A stretch of 64,000 nt of DNA from an uncultured Collinsella sp. (GCA_902497025.1 CABVDJ010000004.1:1-64000); one strand, 5' to 3'. Counted from the stretch's first letter, positions 26,564 to 35,347 are shown. Notes: generated by a model from the letters alone, not told the origin. Numbers and translations are program-made.

Positions 26564-26632
26564 AAGTTGCGGTGGAATAGTTCCTGTTTGGGCCCGATGG
26601 GCCGCAAAACAGGAACTATTCCACCGCAACTT
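26564..26632. repeat. G palindrome with perfect 26-bp arms, copy 1
   Basis: The arms 26564-26589 and 26607-26632 begin AAGTTGCGGTGGAATAG and are fully complementary. The same 26-bp arms occur at 49945-50013 with a different loop. It lies 11 bases beyond the larE stop and may act as its transcription end. Confidence 0.85.
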
Positions 26633-26643
26633 ATCGGGATACG

Positions 26644-27522
26644 CTACTGGTTCATGTTGCCGTGGATGTAGGGGGTGACCTCGGGGGAGATGTGGGCGCA
26701 GCCCAGCTCGCGCAACGCGGACTCGATGGCGGCGGGCAACGGGGTCTTGCCCTCGCCGTCGACGGCAGCACCGCCGAGGGTGGCGATCTTGGCGACATCT
26801 GCGGGCGCGGCCTCGATATGCATGCAGCCGCCGACCAAGCGCGCGCGTACCTGCGCCAGATCGAGATCGTGCAGGTAGTCCTCGCAGGCGCGAATCAGGG
26901 AGACCTTCTCGCGCGTAAGCTCCTCGCCCGTGGGGACGCGCGTGGCAAGACAGGCTCCCGCCGGCAGGTTCCAAACGGGATAGCCCCATGCGCGCAACAG
27001 CTCACGCTCTTCGTCCTTGGTAAAGCCGACCTCCATAAGAGGGGAGCGTACGCCGAGCTCTTCTGCGGCGCGCATGCCAGGGCGGTAGTCACCGCGATCG
27101 CTTGCATTGCTGCCATCGATGACGGTGGAAAAGCCGAGCGACTTGGCGTGGTTGACGATGACGGTAAAGCCGGCCTGCTTACAGTGGTAGCAGCGATTGG
27201 CATCGTTGCAGGCTACTTGGGGGAGCTGCAACTGATCAACCGAAAGATTGAGCACAGGGAGCTTAAAATGCGGCTCCTCATTGGCTTGCCCGTCAACGGA
27301 CCGCTCAAACGAAGCCTGTTCAGGCGTGCCGATGAGCGGCGTGGTGAGGTGAACGAGAAGCGTGCTGGCCGGCATGATGCGGGCGCAGACCGCGGCTAAA
27401 AAGCTGCTGTCGACGCCACCGGAAAAGCCGATGGCGACGCGTCCGTATGCCAAAAGCAGCTGTTCGAGCGCTGCGAGTTTGTCCTGAAGCTCCTCTGCAG
27501 GTGCGGTGGTGTCTGAAAGCAT
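26644..27522 (-). CDS. larE: ATP-dependent sacrificial sulfur transferase LarE
   Basis: A PP-loop enzyme that donates sulfur from its own cysteine to build the nickel-pincer cofactor of lactate racemase and relatives. The 292-residue product has the P-loop SGGVDSS at 34-40, NRCYHCK, and GACLATRVP, whose cysteine corresponds to the sacrificial residue in the best-studied LarE; NRCYHC offers the alternative cysteines of three-Cys members. larB, larC and larA are not in this window. The start at 27522 follows a GGAA-like site. A palindrome ends the gene. Confidence 0.92.
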   Translation of the reverse strand: MLSDTTAPAEELQDKLAALEQLLLAYGRVAIGFSGGVDSSFLAAVCARIMPASTLLVHLTTPLIGTPEQASFERSVDGQANEEPHFKLPVLNLSVDQLQLPQVACNDANRCYHCKQAGFTVIVNHAKSLGFSTVIDGSNASDRGDYRPGMRAAEELGVRSPLMEVGFTKDEERELLRAWGYPVWNLPAGACLATRVPTGEELTREKVSLIRACEDYLHDLDLAQVRARLVGGCMHIEAAPADVAKIATLGGAAVDGEGKTPLPAAIESALRELGCAHISPEVTPYIHGNMNQ

Positions 27523-27695
27523 GAAACATTCCTTACCAATATGTACTCGGTCGAAAACTATAATCCTACCGAGCTGCTTGTCATAAGATTTCTACCTATG
27601 TAATGAAAGCGCAATATGGTATATACGTTATATACAAGTTGTCAAATGCGGTAGAGTTGCGGCAATGCGACAGCGAGAGTCGATGGGGGACCGAT

Positions 27696-28346
27696 ATGAT
27701 CAAGGCTGTTATTTTTGACATGGACGGAACGCTGGTCGATACCGAGCGTCTGGGCATCAAGGCATGGAAAGCGCCCGCTGCTGAGCTGGGGCTCGCGATT
27801 GATGATGCGCTGATTCATCAGTTTATCGGTCGCACGCTGCCCGATGTTATGGACATCCTTGAGGCGCATTACGGCAGCAGAGAAACCGCTGAGGCGATCT
27901 ATCATCGCCACAAGGAGATTCGCGACGAGATGGTCAAGACCGAACTGGAACTTAAGGCCGGTGCCGCCGAGTGCCTGGACGAGCTGCTGGCCGCGGGCTA
28001 TCACGTGGGCCTTGCGACGTCATCGCGTTATGCCACGGCCGAGCACAACCTTAAGATGGTCGGTCTCTTTGACAGGTTTGAAACGGTAACGTGTGGCGAG
28101 GACGTCGTGCACGGCAAGCCCGACCCCGAGATGTATCTGCTCGCCTGCGAGCGCGCGGGCTTTGTCCCCGAGGAATGCGCCGTGGTCGAGGATTCGCGCA
28201 ACGGCTGCGTCTCGGGCATCACGGCCGGCTGCCACGTCTTTGCCGTCCCCGATATCGTGCCGCTGCCGCAGGACGTGGCGGACGGCTGCGAGGCCGTGCT
28301 CGATACGCTGTTCGATCTGACGGCGGCGGTCAAGGCCGTGCGCTAG
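27696..28346 (+). CDS. HAD-superfamily hydrolase, beta-phosphoglucomutase/phosphatase-like
   Basis: A 216-residue HAD-IA enzyme with D8 and D10 in FDMDGTLVDTE (motif I), ATSSRYA (motif II), the KPDPEMY lysine (motif III) and VEDSRNG (motif IV). A small alpha-helical cap is inserted at about 20-80. Members hydrolyse or isomerise sugar phosphates; the true substrate cannot be told. ATG 27696 is preferred because GGGGGA lies upstream and the motif starts within eight residues; an open frame to 27603 has no support. It stands alone, divergent from larE. Confidence 0.88.
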   Translation: MIKAVIFDMDGTLVDTERLGIKAWKAPAAELGLAIDDALIHQFIGRTLPDVMDILEAHYGSRETAEAIYHRHKEIRDEMVKTELELKAGAAECLDELLAAGYHVGLATSSRYATAEHNLKMVGLFDRFETVTCGEDVVHGKPDPEMYLLACERAGFVPEECAVVEDSRNGCVSGITAGCHVFAVPDIVPLPQDVADGCEAVLDTLFDLTAAVKAVR

Positions 28347-28379
28347 ACTCTGCACCTGAGCCATTTCAATAGCATTTTA

Positions 28380-28480
28380 AAGATGCGGCCAACCGCTTAG
28401 CTGGGTGTCCGCATCTATATCCAAGATCCCGAATGCGCCCGTGGGCGTTGTCTGCCGCTAGCGGTGACGACAGCGGCGCC
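28380..28480. repeat. hairpins after the HAD gene
   Basis: AGATGCGG pairs with CCGCATCT at 28380-28416. A looser GC-rich structure follows at about 28428-28480. Neither has a T tract. No gene is supported in this gap. Confidence 0.4.
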
Positions 28481-28503
28481 CGCGCGGAAGCGCTGATACG
28501 GCC

Positions 28504-28560
28504 AGCCCCTCTTATCTCACCAAGACTGCAGTTTTGGCCGATAAGAGGGGCTTTGTGCTT
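28504..28560. terminator. bidirectional hairpin between convergent genes
   Basis: AGCCCCTCTTATC at 28504-28516 pairs perfectly with GATAAGAGGGGCT at 28540-28552 around a 23-base loop, then TTTGTGCTT. It separates the HAD gene from the convergent ATPase gene. Confidence 0.6.
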
Positions 28561-28617
28561 TAAATAATCGAGGCAGCCGCCTTGGCAAGGGGTTGGCGGG
28601 GCTTTTGACGTTACGAG

Positions 28618-29823
28618 TTACTCCAAGAGCCAGTCGATTACGTTGCGCTTGCGAACTCCTTCGTAGTTTGCGTCAGCAAATAGCGTGTCGAGCGTAAGAA
28701 GCGTCTTGGGATAGTTGTCTCGGACTTTCTTAAAGGGGGCCAACTCGCGGTTGAGGGTGGTTTCGTCGAGCGTGGTGGCTGAAACCTGAAAATAGGCTGT
28801 CTCGTCTGAGCCTAGGGCAACAAAATCGATCTCCCCACCATCGATATCGCCCACGTAGACGTCGTATCCGCGGCGTAGAAGCTCGAGATAGACGACATTT
28901 TCGAGAATATGACCGATGTCGCTGCTCTGAGTTTTGACGAGAGCGCCTCTAAGTCCAAGGTCAACGGCGTAGTATTTTCCGTTTGTTGTTAGAAGTTGTC
29001 GACCGCGTACGTTGTAGCGCGGCGCTGAATACAGTACGAGACTGTCTGTTAAGCCTTTGAGGTACTTGGCGACGGTCTTCTGATCGGTTTTGTTGCCGTT
29101 GGACGAGAGCGTGTCGGAGATTTTTTTAACCGAGGTTCGGCTTCCGATGTTATGGAGTAGGAACTTGGTGATATCGCGCAGGGTCGAGACGTCCGAGACC
29201 TTCAAGCGTTCGATAACGTCGCGTATGACTATGGTGTCGTAGAGACTCATAAGGTAATCACGCGCCTGGGGGCCCTGGATACCCGTTTCGGCGATAAAGG
29301 GAAAGGAGCCCCGGGTGATGTACTCGTCAAACAACTGGGTAGGAGCCTTTCCGCCATTGGTTTTTGCCGAGCAAAACTCTTTAAAGGAGAGGGGCAGCAT
29401 CTTGAGCTCTACGTAGCGACCGGATAGTAAGGTTGCCAGCTCGCTCGAGAGCAGATAGGCGTTGGAACCGGTTATGTAGAGATCGACATTATCCCTGATA
29501 AATAGGCTGTCGACGGCTTTTTCGAAGTGCTCGACATGCTGTATCTCGTCCAGAAAAACGTAGTTCATCTTATCGGGGACGAGTCTGGCGGAAACGTAGT
29601 CGTAGAGTGCTCTATACGACGTAAGAGACTCGAACTCCAGATCTTCAAAGTTGAGGGATATAACCTGGGCATCTGTGGTTCCATGGTCGCGCAAATGACC
29701 ACGGTAAATCTCGAATAGCTTTGATTTGCCAGACCTACGCACGCCCGAAACGACCTTGATAACATGCGAGTCTTTCCACGAAATGAGCCAGTCGAGGTAC
29801 TGTTTGCGGTCAATCAAATCCAT
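28618..29823 (-). CDS. AAA_14/DUF4143 ATP-binding protein
   Basis: A 401-residue orphan ATPase: an AAA_14 domain in the N-terminal half with Walker A GVRRSGKSK (about 25) and FLDEIQHV (Walker B), then a DUF4143 domain with the PD-(D/E)XK-like segment GGEIDFVAL and a late DETAYFQVSAT. The family is very common, its function largely unknown, and links to toxins, defence or regulation have been proposed. ATG 29823 follows GGGAGAGG; the longer frame to 29922 has none. Two ATGGA-N6-TCCAT dyads lie upstream at 29889 and 29929. A second family member, only distantly similar, is at 54571-55836. Confidence 0.88.
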   Translation of the reverse strand: MDLIDRKQYLDWLISWKDSHVIKVVSGVRRSGKSKLFEIYRGHLRDHGTTDAQVISLNFEDLEFESLTSYRALYDYVSARLVPDKMNYVFLDEIQHVEHFEKAVDSLFIRDNVDLYITGSNAYLLSSELATLLSGRYVELKMLPLSFKEFCSAKTNGGKAPTQLFDEYITRGSFPFIAETGIQGPQARDYLMSLYDTIVIRDVIERLKVSDVSTLRDITKFLLHNIGSRTSVKKISDTLSSNGNKTDQKTVAKYLKGLTDSLVLYSAPRYNVRGRQLLTTNGKYYAVDLGLRGALVKTQSSDIGHILENVVYLELLRRGYDVYVGDIDGGEIDFVALGSDETAYFQVSATTLDETTLNRELAPFKKVRDNYPKTLLTLDTLFADANYEGVRKRNVIDWLLE

Positions 29824-29888
29824 AAAGCCTCTCCCTGGGTCTGAAAACGTTGGAACAAAATCAATATTTATATGAAAATACAAAAAAT

Positions 29889-29944
29889 ATGGAACCGAAT
29901 CCATTTTATCAAAATAACTCATGAAAATATGGATTGCATTCCAT
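29889..29944. promoter_or_regulatory. paired dyads ATGGA-N6-TCCAT before the AAA_14 gene
   Basis: ATGGA-N6-TCCAT occurs at 29889-29904 and again at 29929-29944, exactly 40 bp apart, with AT-rich flanks on both. The regular spacing and identical half-sites suggest an operator pair, perhaps for autoregulation. Confidence 0.55.
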
Positions 29945-29988
29945 AAATATCCGTAGCTGTAGCCTTGGCTAATGGGCGTGGGGCCAGT

Positions 29989-30030
29989 AAAAAGCGCCGC
30001 AGCGGGGCTGATTCCGCTGCGGCGCTTTTT
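29989..30030. terminator. strong terminator of the LacI gene
   Basis: AAAAAGCGCCGCAGCGG pairs perfectly with CCGCTGCGGCGCTTTTT around eight bases. It lies just past the stop of the minus-strand LacI gene. Confidence 0.9.
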
Positions 30031-30031
30031 G

Positions 30032-31144
30032 CTACAGGTAGGCGCCGAGATTGATGGCGGTGGCTTCGGCGTGGTTGCTTGCCTGGGTGCTGGCGCGCTC
30101 GAGGAGGAACGGCCGTACGAGTTCTTGGCGGTTGATGTCCTCGGTGGCCGTGACCGCGGTGACGGGGCGCGCGGCAGAGCCGACGCGGATATGTTTGGTC
30201 TTTGTCGGGACCTTGTTCTCGATTTGCTCCATCAGCAGTTGGACACCCTTGCGGCCAATTTCGTAGCCCGGGGGTGCCACCGTGGTGAGGGGGACCGACC
30301 CACTCCATGCAAGCGGGTTGCCGTCGCATCCGGCCACGCGAATCTGCTCGGGGACGGAGATGCCTTTGTCGACCAATGCTGAAATAACGCCCGAGGCCAA
30401 CACGTCGGTCAGGCCGACGACAAAATCGGGACGTTCGTCGGCAGGGCGCCCGGCAATCTGAGCGCCAATGCTGTAGCCGTCGGCAGCGGTATTCCATTCG
30501 CCGGCGTCGATGACTTCGATTTTGATATCGGGGTGCAGGGCAAGGGCCTTGTGAATGCCAAGCACGCGCAGGGTGAGCTGCATGAATGCCGCTCTGCCCA
30601 CAACGGTGATATGGTGCGCGCCGCGGGCGATAGCAAGTTCGGCAATGATGCGACCCTGGGCCTCGTTGTCGGCCGCTACGTAGTAGCCGGGCTCGGAGCA
30701 ATGGATGTCCAGATGGACGATCGGCACGGGCATCTTGGTCATGGCGGGGTGCCAGTCGGGGGATGCCATGGGCTGAACCATGACGCCGGACATCTGGGTG
30801 CCCATAAAGTAGCGCAGGTAATGGTCCTCGAGAATATCGTCGTTATCGGCGTTGGCGATGAGCAAGTCGTAGCCGTGCTTGCGGGCCTCGTTGTGGGCGC
30901 CGCTGGCGATTTGGAGCGAAAAGCCGTGATCGAGACGGGGGAGCACCAGGCCAAAGGACTTGGTGGCGCCGCCCGCGAGCTGACGGGCGCTTTGGTTGGG
31001 CAGGTAGCCAAGGCGATTGATGGTCTCGTTGATGAGCTTGAGGGTCTCGGGGCGCAGCTTTTCGGGGTGGTTGAGCGCGTTGGAAACCGTGCCCAACGAA
31101 ACCCCGGCCTCGCGCGCGACGTCGCTGATTTTTACCTTTGCCAT
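30032..31144 (-). CDS. LacI-family transcriptional regulator
   Basis: A 370-residue repressor with the usual N-terminal DNA-binding module (KISDVAREAGVSLGTVSNALN) and a sugar-binding-like effector domain. The start at 31144 has AAAGGGG upstream, and the helix-turn-helix begins at residue four. The same frame stays open far upstream on this strand, antisense to glmS, but that is not coding. It has no adjacent catabolic genes, so its targets are not visible here. A TTGA-N2-CG-N2-TCAA palindrome lies 10 bases before its start and probably serves autoregulation. Confidence 0.9.
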   Translation of the reverse strand: MAKVKISDVAREAGVSLGTVSNALNHPEKLRPETLKLINETINRLGYLPNQSARQLAGGATKSFGLVLPRLDHGFSLQIASGAHNEARKHGYDLLIANADNDDILEDHYLRYFMGTQMSGVMVQPMASPDWHPAMTKMPVPIVHLDIHCSEPGYYVAADNEAQGRIIAELAIARGAHHITVVGRAAFMQLTLRVLGIHKALALHPDIKIEVIDAGEWNTAADGYSIGAQIAGRPADERPDFVVGLTDVLASGVISALVDKGISVPEQIRVAGCDGNPLAWSGSVPLTTVAPPGYEIGRKGVQLLMEQIENKVPTKTKHIRVGSAARPVTAVTATEDINRQELVRPFLLERASTQASNHAEATAINLGAYL

Positions 31145-31153
31145 AGCGGCCCC

Positions 31154-31169
31154 TTTGATGCGTTTCAAG
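31154..31169. promoter_or_regulatory. candidate LacI operator at the LacI start
   Basis: TTTGA-TGCGTT-TCAAG is centred on CG with near-matching arms. It lies between a plausible TACAAT -10 on the minus strand and the start codon, a normal position for autorepression. Confidence 0.4.
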
Positions 31170-31194
31170 TACAAGCCAGATTGTAGCATCCCAA

Positions 31195-31238
31195 ACCTTC
31201 CAAAAAGGGACAGGTTTATTTTGGCAGGTTTTATCTGG
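31195..31238 (-). repeat. H repeat, copy 3 (reverse orientation)
   Basis: Reads ACCTTCCAAAAAGGG...TTTTATCTGG, the reverse complement of the copies at 24408 and 26496. Its GGAAGGT variant matches copy 2. With copy 4 it brackets glmS in inverted orientation. Confidence 0.7.
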
Positions 31239-31456
31239 GGAAACGCTGTTGCCAGCGCGACCACCACGAAGGGGGCAGGTACCTTTGTGGTGGTTTGGAC
31301 CGGCTGGACGTGTGTGCATCGAGTGGTATCTAAGTTGAGATACCACTTCTGGTATATCAGCTTGCGTTTGCGTGAGTACAATACTCGAACGTTGTACGTC
31401 TCAGCGCCCTTTGTGCGTGGACGTCTTGCAGTCACGCGAACGAAGGGATTTATCTT

Positions 31457-33304
31457 ATGTGCGGAATCGTCGGCTACACCGGCTCTGATATTGCAAAGAA
31501 CATCCTGGTCACGGGCCTCAAGCGTATGGAGTATCGCGGCTATGACTCCTCGGGCGTCGCGCTCGAGGTGGGCGAGGGCGCCGCGGCGCACCTCGACGTC
31601 ATCCGCCGCGTGGGCAAGGTCGCGGGCTTGGAGAGCGAGCTTTCCAACATCGACAGCGACGCTACCTGCGGTATCGGCCACACCCGTTGGGCCACCCACG
31701 GCAAGCCCTCCGTCGTTAACGCTCACCCCCACACCAGCTGCGACGGTCGTATCGCCATCGTCCACAACGGCATCATCGAGAACTTCGCCGAGCTGCGCGA
31801 AGAGCTGGAGGGTCGCGGCCACCACTTTAAGAGCGAGACCGATACCGAGGTCTTCGCGCATCTGATCGAAGAGGCTTATGCCGAGACGCACGACCTGATG
31901 GCCTCCGTGCGCGAGGCGTGCACCCACGTGGTCGGTGCCTATGGTCTGGCCGCCGTGTGCGCTGACGAGCCCGGCGTGATCGCCGTGGCCCGCAAGGATT
32001 CCCCGATCGTGGTCGGCGCGGGCGAGACCGGCTCCTATGTTGCTTCCGATGTCATCGCGCTTATCGACGCCACCCGCGATGTCGTGGTGCTCGAGGACGG
32101 TCAGTTTGCAAAGCTCATGCCCGCAGGCGTCGAGTACACCGACGAGACCGGTAATGTGATTGAGCCCAAGGTCACCCATATCGACTGGGATCTGGACATG
32201 GCCGAAAAGGGTGGCTACCCCGACTTTATGCTCAAGGAGATTCATGAGCAGCCTCGTGTCGTACGCGATACCCTGGTGGGCCGCATGACGCCTGCTGGCG
32301 AGCTCGATATTGACGAGCTGGGCCTTTCGCTCGAGGAGCTCAACGATATCGACCGCGTCTACGTGATCGCCTGCGGCACCAGCTACCACGCCGGTCTCAT
32401 TGCCAAGAACCTTATCGAGGGCTGGGCTCGCATCCCCACTGAGGTTGAGGCGGCCAGCGAGTTCCGTTATCGCAACCCCATCATTACGCCGACGACGCTC
32501 GTCGTTGCCGTGTCCCAGTCGGGCGAGACGGCCGATACCCTTGCTGCCATTCGCGACGCGCGCATCAAGGGTGCCAAGGTCTTCGGCATCACCAACGTGG
32601 TGGGTAGCCCCGTGGCGCGTGAGAGCGACGGCGTCATCTACACCAAGGCCAACAAGGAGATCGCGGTCGCCTCGACCAAGAGCTTTATCGGCCAGGTCGT
32701 GAGCCTCACGCTTTTGGCTCTGCTGCTGGCGCAGGTCAAGTACCGCCTGACCACCAAGCAGGCACGCATGCTGTTCCGCGAGCTTTCCGATACGGCCGAG
32801 CAGATCCAGTGGATTTTGGATACCCAGACCGAGGCCGTTCATGAGGCCGCCCTGCTGTGCAAGGACGCGCAGTCGGCGCTGTTCGTGGGCCGTGGCATGG
32901 GTGCCGCTATTTCCTACGAGGGCGCGCTCAAGCTCAAAGAGGTCAGCTACCTGCACGCCGAGGCCTACGCCGCCGGCGAGATGAAGCACGGTCCCATCGC
33001 CCTGATCGATCCGGGCTTCCCCGTCATCGCTGTGGCCACCAAGAGTGCCACCTACGACAAGACCGTGTCGAACCTCATGGAGTGCAAGGCGCGCGGCGCC
33101 AAGGTCATCGTCGTTGCCACCGAGGGCGACGAGGAGATCAACAAGATCGCCGACTGCATTATCCGCGTGCCAGCAGTCCGCGACGTGTTCAGCCCCATCA
33201 CGGCGAGTGTCCCGCTGCAGCTGCTCGCCCGCGAGGTCGCCATCCTGCGCGGCTGCGACGTCGACCAACCCCGTAACCTGGCCAAGAGCGTCACGGTAGA
33301 GTAG
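31457..33304 (+). CDS. glmS: glutamine-fructose-6-phosphate aminotransferase (isomerizing)
   Basis: Makes glucosamine-6-phosphate, the first committed step to UDP-GlcNAc for peptidoglycan. It is 615 residues: an N-terminal class II glutaminase domain whose catalytic cysteine follows Met (MCGIVGYTGS), then two SIS domains (VSQSGETADTLAAI; EVSYLHAEAYAAGEMKHGP) and the C-terminal DQPRNLAKSVTVE. Length and motifs are complete. It is monocistronic, with GCGAACGAAGGG upstream of ATG and a strong terminator downstream. Confidence 0.97.
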   Translation: MCGIVGYTGSDIAKNILVTGLKRMEYRGYDSSGVALEVGEGAAAHLDVIRRVGKVAGLESELSNIDSDATCGIGHTRWATHGKPSVVNAHPHTSCDGRIAIVHNGIIENFAELREELEGRGHHFKSETDTEVFAHLIEEAYAETHDLMASVREACTHVVGAYGLAAVCADEPGVIAVARKDSPIVVGAGETGSYVASDVIALIDATRDVVVLEDGQFAKLMPAGVEYTDETGNVIEPKVTHIDWDLDMAEKGGYPDFMLKEIHEQPRVVRDTLVGRMTPAGELDIDELGLSLEELNDIDRVYVIACGTSYHAGLIAKNLIEGWARIPTEVEAASEFRYRNPIITPTTLVVAVSQSGETADTLAAIRDARIKGAKVFGITNVVGSPVARESDGVIYTKANKEIAVASTKSFIGQVVSLTLLALLLAQVKYRLTTKQARMLFRELSDTAEQIQWILDTQTEAVHEAALLCKDAQSALFVGRGMGAAISYEGALKLKEVSYLHAEAYAAGEMKHGPIALIDPGFPVIAVATKSATYDKTVSNLMECKARGAKVIVVATEGDEEINKIADCIIRVPAVRDVFSPITASVPLQLLAREVAILRGCDVDQPRNLAKSVTVE

Positions 33305-33330
33305 TTGGTTCCGCCGTTCTAGCGACTAAA

Positions 33331-33366
33331 GCCCGGCTCCGCATCAAAGACGGAGCCGGGCCTTGT
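33331..33366. terminator. terminator of glmS
   Basis: GCCCGGCTCCG pairs with CGGAGCCGGGC around nine bases and is followed by CTTGTTG. Confidence 0.75.
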
Positions 33367-33375
33367 TGCATTTGC

Positions 33376-33419
33376 CCAGATAAAATCTGCAAAATGAACC
33401 TGTCCCTTTTTGGCAGGTT
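33376..33419 (+). repeat. H repeat, copy 4, touching the GntR stop codon
   Basis: Begins CCAGATAAAATCTGC and ends TTTTTGGCAGGTT. Its last bases coincide with the stop codon region of the convergent GntR gene, so the gene's 3' end lies within the repeat. Confidence 0.7.
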
Positions 33420-34149
33420 AGCGGAGCTTGCTGGTCTCGAAGTACTCGGGGAACTGGTCCAGAACCTCGGTTTGGTTGCGGAACATCATGTGCAGGTGCT
33501 TGCTGACCAAAAAGCTCGCTTCGATGGGGTCGCGACCGGCGATAGCGCGGCGAATCTGCTTGTGCTCGTTCACGATGTCCTGATTGTCGAGAACCTGCGT
33601 GGCGGCGCGCAGCCAGCGGAAGCGCTCCAGGTCGGCATTGGTCTCTTCGAGCCACGACCACACGGTGCTGCGACATGCGATGCTAAAAATCATGTGATGC
33701 ATGAGGTTGTCGCTCAAAAAGAAGCCGATGCGATCCTCCTCGGCCATGGCCTTTTCCTGCAGCACGATGGCGCGGTCGAGCTGCTCGATGCCGGCCGACG
33801 TGGCGCGCGCACAGCACTCCACGATCACCTGCTTTTCCAGATGCTCGCGAATGTAGCAGGCACTCTCGGCAAGGGTGAGGTTGATGGGTGAGACGTAGGT
33901 GCCGCTTTGGGGCACGGTGCGCACCAGGCCTTCCTGCGCCAAGCGAACCAAAGCCTCGCGCACGGGCGTGCGCCCCATATCCAGGTCATCGCAAAGTTGC
34001 TTGACGCCCAGCTTTTCGCCCGGCTTGTAGTCCAGGTAGACGATTTTGCGTCGAATGGTGTGGTAGGACTGGTCCTGTAGGCTCGTTTCCTGCTCGCCGA
34101 CGTGCATCGATTCTTCCATAGCGCCTCGCAACTGTTCTATCAAACTCAT
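33418..34149 (-). CDS. GntR-family transcriptional regulator with FCD domain
   Basis: A 243-residue regulator: winged helix at about 30-90 (LCDDLDMGRTPVREALVRLAQEGLV) and a C-terminal all-helical FCD ligand-binding domain, as in FadR/VanR types, which bind small carboxylic acids. The start at 34149 lacks a clear ribosome-binding site; ATG 34116, with GCGAGG upstream, is a good alternative that loses 11 residues. It is divergent from the YeiH gene and may control it, but no dyad was found that proves this. Confidence 0.87.
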   Translation of the reverse strand: MSLIEQLRGAMEESMHVGEQETSLQDQSYHTIRRKIVYLDYKPGEKLGVKQLCDDLDMGRTPVREALVRLAQEGLVRTVPQSGTYVSPINLTLAESACYIREHLEKQVIVECCARATSAGIEQLDRAIVLQEKAMAEEDRIGFFLSDNLMHHMIFSIACRSTVWSWLEETNADLERFRWLRAATQVLDNQDIVNEHKQIRRAIAGRDPIEASFLVSKHLHMMFRNQTEVLDQFPEYFETSKLR

Positions 34150-34312
34150 ATGTCAGTTGTTAATTATGCCGCGAATCAGCTCTCCGCGGTGGGTAATTCG
34201 GCTGTTGCCTGAGAACTATTGCGGCATCTTAGTCTGTGTTTGCGCAAGGCTGTGCTCAATGTTGCCGTATCATAAGCCGTCGCAAACGTGAAATAGAAAG
34301 AAGGAATCCCAT

Positions 34313-35347
34313 ATGCAACTGGCAAATATCGTACGCGAGCGCTGGAAAGGCGTCTTGTTCTGCCTAATCATCGCCATTCCCGCGACGTTGCTCGGCAAAC
34401 AAATTGAAGTGGTCGGCGGTCCGGTGTTTGCCATCCTCTTTGGCATGGTCCTGGCGCTCGTCTTTCCCAAGAATCGTCGCGAACAGCTCGCCGCCGGCGT
34501 CACCTATACGTCCAAAAAAGTCTTGCAGTACGCGGTTATCCTGCTTGGCTTTGGCATGAACCTCTCCCAGATTTTGTCCAAGGGCGCCCAGTCGCTGCCG
34601 ATTATTGTGGCGACGATCTCGACCTCGCTTGTCATCGCCTTTGTGCTCTGCCACGTCATGAACGTGCCGGGCAAGATCGCGACACTTATAGGTGTGGGTT
34701 CGTCGATTTGCGGCGGCTCTGCCATCGCCGCGACCGCGCCCGTCATCGATGCCGACGATCGTGAGATTGCCCAGGCCATTTCGGTCATCTTCCTGTTTAA
34801 CGTTATCGCGGCGCTCGTGTTTCCGACGCTCGGCGGCATGCTCGGGCTGACCAACGAGGGCTTTGGCCTGTTTGCCGGCACCGCCATCAACGACACCTCG
34901 TCCGTAACGGCTGCGGCGAGCGCTTGGGACAGCATGCATCCCGGCGCCAATGTGCTCGAGAGCGCCACGGTGGTCAAGCTCACCAGGACGCTGGCCATTA
35001 TTCCCATCACGTTGGCCCTCGCATGCTGGCAGATGCATCTGGCACGCAAGGCCGGAGGCGACGCCAAAAGCACGTTCTCGCTTAAACGCGCGTTTCCCAT
35101 GTTTGTGCTGTTCTTTGTGCTGGCGAGCGTGATCACCACGGTGCTTCAGCTTCCCGCGTCCTTTACGGCGCCCATCAAGGAGCTGTCGAAGTTCTTTATT
35201 GTGATGGCCATGGCGGCTATTGGTTTTAATACCGATATCGTCGAGCTGGTCAAAAAAGGCGGCAAGCCCATCGCATTGGGCTTTTGCTGCTGGATTGGCA
35301 TTGCGTGCATGAGTTTAGGAATGCAGCACGTGCTGGGAATCTGGTAG
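34313..35347 (+). CDS. YeiH-family putative sulfate/anion exporter (UPF0324)
   Basis: A 344-residue polytopic membrane protein with about ten hydrophobic helices. Family marks are GVGSSICGGSAIAATAPVI and AGTAINDTSSVTAAA. The family is annotated as putative sulfate exporters in several databases; direct biochemical proof is limited. AAGAAGGA precedes ATG 34313. The divergent GntR regulator is the natural candidate regulator. It is monocistronic. Confidence 0.88.
   Translation: MQLANIVRERWKGVLFCLIIAIPATLLGKQIEVVGGPVFAILFGMVLALVFPKNRREQLAAGVTYTSKKVLQYAVILLGFGMNLSQILSKGAQSLPIIVATISTSLVIAFVLCHVMNVPGKIATLIGVGSSICGGSAIAATAPVIDADDREIAQAISVIFLFNVIAALVFPTLGGMLGLTNEGFGLFAGTAINDTSSVTAAASAWDSMHPGANVLESATVVKLTRTLAIIPITLALACWQMHLARKAGGDAKSTFSLKRAFPMFVLFFVLASVITTVLQLPASFTAPIKELSKFFIVMAMAAIGFNTDIVELVKKGGKPIALGFCCWIGIACMSLGMQHVLGIW

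Larger units (their letters stand above)
31145..31456. other. 312-bp gap between divergent LacI and glmS genes
   Basis: From left to right it holds the LacI operator-like site, a reversed H repeat (31195-31238), a hairpin with ACCACCACGAAGG/CCTTTGTGGTGGT arms (about 31260-31294), a perfect 10-bp hairpin AGTGGTATCT/AGATACCACT (31321-31346), and AT-rich sequence with TACAAT near 31377 that may be the glmS -10. No glmS ribozyme features are seen. Confidence 0.5.

Noticed and set aside
31247..31456. glmS ribozyme before glmS
   Set aside because: No catalytic core or expected pairing pattern is visible, only palindromes and a probable promoter.
31145..33268. Long minus-strand open frame continuous with the LacI gene, opposite glmS
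   Set aside because: It is antisense to the well-supported glmS, and its residues are typical out-of-frame reading of a high-GC gene. The LacI helix-turn-helix begins at residue four from ATG 31144, with a ribosome-binding site there.
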